Assembly: GCA_945868505.1 (NCBI GenBank)
Contig: CAMBLO010000003.1
Location: 1 to 64,000, forward strand
Reading direction: 5' to 3'
Source: an uncultured Clostridia bacterium
GTDB lineage: Bacteria > Bacillota > Clostridia > Lachnospirales > Anaerotignaceae
DNA: 64,000 nt
The notes under the pieces were generated by a model, which worked only from the letters and a program-made list of their open reading frames with translations, was not told where the DNA came from and did no database searches. Made by a program: the position numbers and the translations under genes. Positions 58,967 through 64,000 of this stretch are shown piece by piece (within the stretch, counting starts at the first letter, position 1; every line of letters starts with the position of its first letter).

Positions 58967-59527
58967 ATGGAAATTTTACTGGCAACTATGGATGATTTTG
59001 ACGGTATCCTCGCCCTGTTGAAAGCAAATCACGCAGACAATCTGACACCGGAAGAAAAAGCTGAGGGCTTTGTCACCACCAATTTCACCAAAGAACAAAT
59101 GGAGACCCTCATCGTACAGGAAAAAGGAGTTGTCATCGCCAAAGAAAACGGGAAGGTCGTTGGCTTTGCCACCGCCGCCCCTTGGGATTTCTGGGCACAG
59201 TGGCCTCTGTTCACCTATATGATCGACCATTTAGAGGAATATACCTTTCAGGGAAAGACCCTGACCGTGGAAAACTGCTATCAATACGGCCCCGTCTGCG
59301 TAGACAGAGCCTTTCGGGGCACAGGACTGTTCCAGAAGCTGTTTTATGCTTCTCTGGAAAGTATGGAGCATCGCTTTCCCATCATGGCTACCTTTATCAA
59401 TCAGGTCAACCCCCGTTCCTATCGGGCCCATACCAAAAAAGTACCCATGGATACCTGCGGCACCTTTCCCTTTAATGGCAATCAGTATTATCTGATGGCG
59501 TGCAGTACCTCTCTCCGCCCCGAATAA
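58967..59527 (+). CDS. GNAT family N-acetyltransferase
   Basis: A 186-residue acetyltransferase. The acetyl-CoA loop is degenerate (VDRAFRGTGLFQKLFYASLE near residue 110) and the N-terminal EILLATMDDFDGILALLKAN helix is normal for GNAT proteins. The substrate is unknown. AAAAGGAGGT lies six bases before the ATG at 58967. It stands alone between a leftward gene and a bidirectional terminator. Confidence 0.83.
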   Translation: MEILLATMDDFDGILALLKANHADNLTPEEKAEGFVTTNFTKEQMETLIVQEKGVVIAKENGKVVGFATAAPWDFWAQWPLFTYMIDHLEEYTFQGKTLTVENCYQYGPVCVDRAFRGTGLFQKLFYASLESMEHRFPIMATFINQVNPRSYRAHTKKVPMDTCGTFPFNGNQYYLMACSTSLRPE

Positions 59528-59538
59528 AAAAAGACGCA

Positions 59539-59569
59539 AAAAAGCCATACCAAAAAGGTATGGCTTTTT
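59539..59569. terminator. Bidirectional terminator
   Basis: An AAAAAGCCATACC/GGTATGGCTTTTT hairpin, with A and T runs on both sides, between convergent genes. Confidence 0.9.
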
Positions 59570-59583
59570 CAATGCCTTTGGGC

Positions 59584-60039
59584 TTATTCTTCCTCATCCT
59601 CAATAATAACGACCATGCCGCCCATTCTTCTGTTCAGTTCTTTTCTTGTAATCTTGATGATATTGGGTATTACGCCATCAGGCTGTTCTTCGATGAAGTA
59701 TGCTTCTTCCTTATCGCAGTCATTTTCATCCAGCCAGCCGCTGAAATAAGACAGGATAGAGCGCATGATCTCTACACTGTGGCCCCAATAGTCCAAATCC
59801 AGGAACACCAATCTTGTCTTATCGCCTGTTTTGGAATATTTGCGGCTCTTGTATACCATTGTAAACAGTCGTCTTTCTTCCCCTTTGTAGGTGAAGTAAA
59901 CAGCCATTTCGTTGCTTTCACCGAAACGGTTTTCATAACGGTTTACCTTTGCTTCGGGGTCGAAATATTTCAGAATGAACTGATATATCTGTTCCAGTTC
60001 AATTTCCTTTGTGATATACCCATGAGTCTTTGCTGTCAT
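59584..60039 (-). CDS. Uncharacterised small soluble protein
   Basis: A 151-residue protein without membrane segments. It is mixed alpha/beta, Tyr-rich (AVYFTYKGEERRLFTMVYKS near 46) and ends in an acidic tail (VVIIEDEEE). No family is recognised. AAGGAGG lies eight bases before the ATG, so it is a real gene. Confidence 0.65.
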   Translation of the reverse strand: MTAKTHGYITKEIELEQIYQFILKYFDPEAKVNRYENRFGESNEMAVYFTYKGEERRLFTMVYKSRKYSKTGDKTRLVFLDLDYWGHSVEIMRSILSYFSGWLDENDCDKEEAYFIEEQPDGVIPNIIKITRKELNRRMGGMVVIIEDEEE

Positions 60040-60199
60040 TTGAAAAGCCTCCTTTTTCCTACTACCTTTTATGCCAACAAATATTTTGCGTGCAAATCAT
60101 CTCTTATTCTGATTGCATTATACAGTAAGAAAATTGCCTTTACAAGAGCAATCCCGCACATGGAACAGAGAATTTCGCCGCCAATTTTTAGGCAGTTTT

Positions 60200-60898
60200 T
60201 CACATCTTTTCCAGCATCTTTTCCACCAGATCGCTGCTGCGTTTTGCCGCCAGCACCACAAACTGTTCATAAGACATATTTGCCTCTTCATCTGCGCTGT
60301 CGCTGATGGCACGGATGATAACGAAAGGAATCCGATTCAGCCAGCAGGCATGGGCAATGGCAGCCCCTTCCATTTCCGCACAGTCCCCCTGCACGTATTT
60401 TTTGATGCGTTCTTTTCCTTCTTTTGTGCCGATAAACTGGTCGCCGCTGGCAACTCTGCCCAGCATAATCTGATACTCGTCCGCCGTTTCTGCCGCCGCT
60501 TCCTGGGCCAGTTGCACCATCATTTCATCGGCCTTGAAATAGCTTTCCGCCAGACGGGGGATAGTACCGATGGGGTCGCCCAAAGCGGAAACATCCATAT
60601 CATGCTGTACCGCATCGGTGGAGATCAGGATATCCCCGATATGCAGCTGACCGCTTACCGCACCGGCTACGCCTGTGTTGATGATATAATCCACCCCAAA
60701 ATGGTCGATCAGCACCTGTGTGCAGACCGCAGCATTGACCTTGCCGATGCCGCTGATGACCAGCACGATGCTGTTGCCGCAATATTTTCCCACATGAAAC
60801 TGTAAGCCAATGACGCTCTTTGTGGTCACGATTTCGATCTTCTCTTTCAAATACGCGATCTCTTCTGCCATCGCGCCGATGATGCCGATTGTTTTCAT
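60200..60898 (-). CDS. mtnN: 5'-methylthioadenosine/S-adenosylhomocysteine nucleosidase
   Basis: About 232 residues. It has the family core KTIGIIGAMAEEIAYLKEKI, the VISGIGKVNAAVCTQVLIDH strand and AEMEGAAIAHACWLNRIPFV (catalytic Glu, near residue 172). It cleaves methylthioadenosine and SAH to adenine, recycling SAM by-products and feeding AI-2 precursor synthesis. The ATG at 60898 has AGGAG 11 bases upstream. Confidence 0.96.
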   Translation of the reverse strand: MKTIGIIGAMAEEIAYLKEKIEIVTTKSVIGLQFHVGKYCGNSIVLVISGIGKVNAAVCTQVLIDHFGVDYIINTGVAGAVSGQLHIGDILISTDAVQHDMDVSALGDPIGTIPRLAESYFKADEMMVQLAQEAAAETADEYQIMLGRVASGDQFIGTKEGKERIKKYVQGDCAEMEGAAIAHACWLNRIPFVIIRAISDSADEEANMSYEQFVVLAAKRSSDLVEKMLEKM

Positions 60899-61121
60899 AG
60901 TCGCTTCATCTCCTGTTCTATGATTTTTGGAGTCGTTTTCCAATATCCGCCCCATTCAGCCGTTTGTTTTCAGCTCATACACATTGATTATAGCACAATC
61001 CCTCCATATCCCGCAAGTCACCCTCTTTTCCGTAACGTTTTCTTAAGTTTTTGCGGTTTTGTTGCAAAAAAACAGCAACTTTTGTATACTGGTAAGGAAA
61101 ATCAAATTAGAGGTGTTCGCT

Positions 61122-61826
61122 ATGAATCTGAAACCTATCATCGGCATTGCGCCGAACTATTCTTACGAAAAAAAGGAATACTCCCTCCACGAGGATTATG
61201 TACTGGCTATCGAAAAAGCTGGGGGCTGCCCCATCGTTCTGCTGCCCCATCAGGATCTGCCCGATTTTCTGGATGGTCTTTTGCTGACTGGCGGCGGCGA
61301 TATCGACCCACTGCTCTTTGGGGAAGAACCCCTGCACCAGAGCGGCGAAATCAACCCTCTGCGGGATGCTTATGAAATGCGCATCTGCCATGAAGCACTG
61401 GAAAAAGACCTGCCTATGCTGGGCATCTGCCGAGGGATGCAGGTGATGAATATCGTCAAAGGCGGTGGCATCTATCAGGATATCGGCATGCAGGCAGGCA
61501 CCACCTTGAAGCATATCCAACAGGCGCCCCGTTCCTATGGCACCCACAGCATCTTTGTGGAGGATGATACCCTTTTGACAGACCTTTGGGAAAATAAACG
61601 CACCATCGTCAATTCCCTGCATCATCAGTCCTGCTCCAAGCTGGGAGAAGGCTTCATCGCTTCTGCCCGCAGTGCCGATGACCTGATTGAAGCCATTGAA
61701 CAGAAGGACTGCCTCTTTGCCGTTGGCGTGCAGTGGCACCCCGAAGCCATGAAAACAGAAGAAATGGGTCTGCTGTTCACCGCTTTCCTGAAAGCCGCAG
61801 CCACCTATAAACAAAACAGGAGGTAA
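61122..61826 (+). CDS. Gamma-glutamyl-gamma-aminobutyrate hydrolase family (class I GATase-like)
   Basis: About 234 residues of the peptidase C26/PuuD-like family. The nucleophile cysteine is in MLGICRGMQVMN near residue 100, and the His-Glu pair in VQWHPEAM near 205. Relatives hydrolyse gamma-glutamyl amides. The ATG at 61122 has AGAGGTG six bases upstream. It is followed closely by an MscS gene in the same direction. Confidence 0.9.
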   Translation: MNLKPIIGIAPNYSYEKKEYSLHEDYVLAIEKAGGCPIVLLPHQDLPDFLDGLLLTGGGDIDPLLFGEEPLHQSGEINPLRDAYEMRICHEALEKDLPMLGICRGMQVMNIVKGGGIYQDIGMQAGTTLKHIQQAPRSYGTHSIFVEDDTLLTDLWENKRTIVNSLHHQSCSKLGEGFIASARSADDLIEAIEQKDCLFAVGVQWHPEAMKTEEMGLLFTAFLKAAATYKQNRR

Positions 61827-61832
61827 TGGAAA

Positions 61833-62711
61833 ATGGAAACCATTATAAACGGAAATGCTATCAGCGAAGGCATCGGTAGCCTGTTCAGCCCCGTAGCTCT
61901 GACCGGGCTCATGACCGCTGGCATCAAAATTTTAAAAATCATCGGCACATTGCTCCTTTGCTGGATTCTCATTAAGATTTCCAGTGCCGTGGCAAAAAAA
62001 TTCTTCCAGACACAAGCCCAGAGAGACCGTCTTTCCATGTCGGAACGAAAGGCAAGAACTCTGAATTCCATCACCAGCAGCGTACTGAAATATGTGATTT
62101 ATTTTATCGGTATCTTCTCCATTCTGAAACAATTGGGCGTCCCCGACAGCTCTTTGGTGGTGGTTGCTTCTGCCGGCTCCGTTGCCATCGGCTTGGGTGC
62201 CCAGAGCGTTGTCACCGATATGATGGAGGGCTTCTTCATCCTTTTTGAAGACCACTATGCCGTGGGCGATATCGTCACCATTCAGGGCATCACAGGCACG
62301 GTGGAAAGCGTAACCCTGCGCTCCACCAAGCTCCGTGACCCTATGGGCTGTGTCCATATCATCCCCAATGGCTCCGTAGGCACTGTCACAAACCTTTGCC
62401 GGGAATTTATCAATGCAGTGGTGACCGTGGGCATCGCTTACGGCGAAAGTATCGACCATGCCATTGCGGTGCTGAAGGATGAAATGGCAAAAACTGCAGA
62501 CATGGAAGAACTGCTGGAAACACCCACCGTAGCAGGCGTCATTGGCTTGGATGATTCCGCAGTCACCATCAAAATCGTTGCAAAGTGTAAGGTAAAAACA
62601 AACCTTGGCGTAGAAGCAGAGCTGCGCCGTCGAATCAAAAACCGTTTCGACGCAGAGGGCATCGAAATTCCTTTCCCTCAGCAGGTCGTACATCTGGTAA
62701 AGGAGGCGTAA
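61833..62711 (+). CDS. Small-conductance mechanosensitive channel, MscS family
   Basis: A 292-residue membrane protein with three helices near the N-terminus (about 12-34, 37-58, 80-105). The pore helix VVVASAGSVAIGLGAQSVVT (about 109-128) and the cytoplasmic beta domain GDIVTIQGITGTVESVTLRS follow. It opens on membrane tension. AGGAGG precedes the ATG. It lies six bases after the C26 peptidase gene. Confidence 0.93.
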   Translation: METIINGNAISEGIGSLFSPVALTGLMTAGIKILKIIGTLLLCWILIKISSAVAKKFFQTQAQRDRLSMSERKARTLNSITSSVLKYVIYFIGIFSILKQLGVPDSSLVVVASAGSVAIGLGAQSVVTDMMEGFFILFEDHYAVGDIVTIQGITGTVESVTLRSTKLRDPMGCVHIIPNGSVGTVTNLCREFINAVVTVGIAYGESIDHAIAVLKDEMAKTADMEELLETPTVAGVIGLDDSAVTIKIVAKCKVKTNLGVEAELRRRIKNRFDAEGIEIPFPQQVVHLVKEA

Positions 62712-62714
62712 TTT

Positions 62715-62912
62715 ATGGATTTTTCCGTTGGAGATATCGTACAAATGAAAAAAAGCCACCCCTGCGGCTCTGCCCAGTGGGAAATTTTGAGAACGGGCAT
62801 TGATTTTCGGATCAAATGCTGCGGCTGCGGCCACATGGTCATGCTGCCTAGGGTGAAATTTGAGAAAAACGTAAAAAAAATCATTTCTTCCGGGACTCCG
62901 CAAGAAGAATAA
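62715..62912 (+). CDS. DUF951 family protein
   Basis: A 65-residue protein with the DUF951 pattern: MDFSVGDIVQMKKSHPCGS at the start and CCGCGHMVMLPRVKFEKNVK in the middle, with a probable zinc cysteine set. Many Firmicute genomes place it after an MscS gene, as here, four bases after the stop. Function unknown. Confidence 0.93.
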   Translation: MDFSVGDIVQMKKSHPCGSAQWEILRTGIDFRIKCCGCGHMVMLPRVKFEKNVKKIISSGTPQEE

Positions 62913-63040
62913 GACCTCAGAACTCCGCCCTGAAACCCACCAACTTTTTGAAAAAAGTTGGACCAAAAACTTTGATACAAAAACGGCACCGATACAGGCA
63001 AGGTCATTAAGTTAAGATTTTTGCCGAGCATGAAAAAGTA

Positions 63041-63073
63041 CCCACCCCGTTTTAAATGGGGTGGGCATTTTTT
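63041..63073 (+). terminator. Terminator of the C26-MscS-DUF951 operon
   Basis: An 8-bp CCCACCCC/GGGGTGGG hairpin followed by CATTTTTT. A second hairpin (CCAACTTTTT/AAAAAGTTGG) lies near 62938-62961, upstream. Confidence 0.85.
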
Positions 63074-63160
63074 GACGCGGCAATGAGCCGTGTGTTCTAC
63101 ATGATGCCACATTTCATATCATATTTCGTCGAGGGTGCATCTGTTCGACAAACTGGAATT

Positions 63161-64000
63161 TTATTCTTCAGCCATTGCATACTGAACAATCATAGGGTCG
63201 TCATATTCTGCCCACATAGATTTGTTTTCGTCCAATGTTTTGAGCTGTTCCATTTCTGCTTGGCTAAGCTCAAAATCGAAAATATCAAGATTTTGCTTCA
63301 TTCTGTCTTTGTGTGTGCTTTTTGGTATGATTACTATACCTCGCTGAATGTGCTGACGCAATGCAACTTGCGTTGCGGTCTTGCCGTGCTTTTCGGCAAT
63401 GGCATTAACTATAGAACTGTCGATAATCTCTTTTAATCTGTGTTGAGCAAGAGGTCCCCACGCTTCGTGCTGAATGTTGTATTTTTCCATCCATTCGTGC
63501 AGATAATACTGCTGCCAAAACATATGAGTTTCAACCTGATTAACAGCCGGTACAACACGGTTGAAGGTGGCAATATCTGCCATACGCTCTGCCGAAAAGT
63601 TTGAAATGCCGATAGCACGAATTTTACCCTCGTCGTACAAATCCTCTAACGCACGGTAAGCACCATAATAATCGGACAAGCATTGATGAATCAATACCAA
63701 GTCAATATAATCGGTCTTTAACTTCTTTAGAGATTCTTCAACAGAGGCTCTTGTTTTTTCATACCCGAATTCGGTTACCCAAACCTTTGTTGTGAGAAAA
63801 ATATCCTCACGCTTTATATCGAGCTTCTGTATCGCTTGTTGAATACCGTCACCGACTTCTTCTTCATTGTAATAAGCCTGTGCGGTATCAATAAGCCTAT
63901 ATCCGATTTCTAATGCGTCATAAACGCATTTTGCTGTTTCTTCCTTTGGAATTTCAAATACTCCGTATCCGACAAGCGGCATTTTAATGCCGTTATTTAA
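63161..64000 (-). CDS. Aldo/keto reductase, truncated by the window edge
   Basis: Residues shown from the window edge: LNNGIKMPLVGYGVFEIPKE, then about 265 more of a TIM-barrel reductase. The catalytic set is Asp and Tyr in GYRLIDTAQAYYNEEEVG, Lys in FLTTKVWV and His in LVLIHQ. The C-terminal IIPKSTHKDRMKQNL binds NADPH. It reduces aldehydes and ketones, substrate unknown. The start lies beyond 64000. Its codons look somewhat different from the genes next to it. Confidence 0.9.
   Translation of the reverse strand, partial: LNNGIKMPLVGYGVFEIPKEETAKCVYDALEIGYRLIDTAQAYYNEEEVGDGIQQAIQKLDIKREDIFLTTKVWVTEFGYEKTRASVEESLKKLKTDYIDLVLIHQCLSDYYGAYRALEDLYDEGKIRAIGISNFSAERMADIATFNRVVPAVNQVETHMFWQQYYLHEWMEKYNIQHEAWGPLAQHRLKEIIDSSIVNAIAEKHGKTATQVALRQHIQRGIVIIPKSTHKDRMKQNLDIFDFELSQAEMEQLKTLDENKSMWAEYDDPMIVQYAMAEE

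Overview
The window looks like chromosome of a low-to-mid GC, endospore-forming clostridial Firmicute, most likely of the Lachnospirales. The reasons are SpoVT, a sporulation-type LonB, IreB with RuvX and a DUF1292 protein in series, a GdpP-RplI-DnaB run, strong AGGAGG ribosome binding sites, and many TTGACA/TATAAT promoters with 17-base spacers. Two alanine/sodium symporters and an AlaX-type editing protein would suit an amino-acid fermenter such as Anaerotignum, but that genus name is a guess. No rRNA, CRISPR array, prophage or complete transposon was seen.

Layout. 1-2.7 kb: an AT-rich stretch of mobile-element character with an excisionase-like protein and a DECH-box helicase, ending near a tRNA-Leu gene. 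2.7-3.1 kb: four tRNA genes (Leu, Arg, Gly, Arg). 3.2-5.1 kb: rph-rdgB-phosphodiesterase operon. 5.2-7.2 kb: a large AMIN/amidase cell-wall hydrolase with possible Spo0A boxes. 7.4-13.7 kb: one long leftward run with a basic small protein, a membrane-anchored protein, tsaE, tsaB, rimI and a LonH-like protease. 13.9-19.6 kb: M23 peptidase, then YbjQ, YdcF, YccF, DUF2161, aminopeptidase P and AlaX proteins. 19.8-23.1 kb: tandem AgcS symporters. 24.2-29.8 kb: engB-lon, two small membrane proteins and lonB. 30-33.4 kb: zinc-ribbon protein, bioY, mgtE and mscL, with clear regulatory DNA. 33.5-35.8 kb: PadR/DUF2812 cluster. 35.9-39.7 kb: gdpP-rplI-dnaB. 40-48 kb: AI-2E exporter, CPBP protease, lipid kinase, spoVT, degV and the der-plsY-gpsA operon. 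48.1-52.5 kb: pgeF, an RNase HII-YraN fusion and a MocR/PhzF pair. 52.6-64 kb: RNase J, DUF1292-ruvX-ireB, mtaB-HAD phosphatase, several enzymes, an MscS-DUF951 operon and a partial aldo/keto reductase.

Most genes are ordinary housekeeping genes. The most interesting part is the mgtE leader (about 32550-32825). It has a consensus promoter, a 38-codon leader ORF with a strong ribosome binding site and a Pro/Glu-rich stretch, an 11-bp pairing that excludes the terminator, and an intrinsic terminator just before the mgtE ribosome binding site. This is the layout of a translation-dependent attenuator, possibly sensing magnesium. Other regulatory signals worth checking are the 22-bp palindromes at both genes of the MocR/PhzF pair, a BirA-type operator at bioY, a sigma-G-type promoter at spoVT and a PadR operator at its own promoter.

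All calls come from reading sequence and translations by eye. Family names rest on motif recognition, and start codons were chosen mainly by ribosome binding site spacing.
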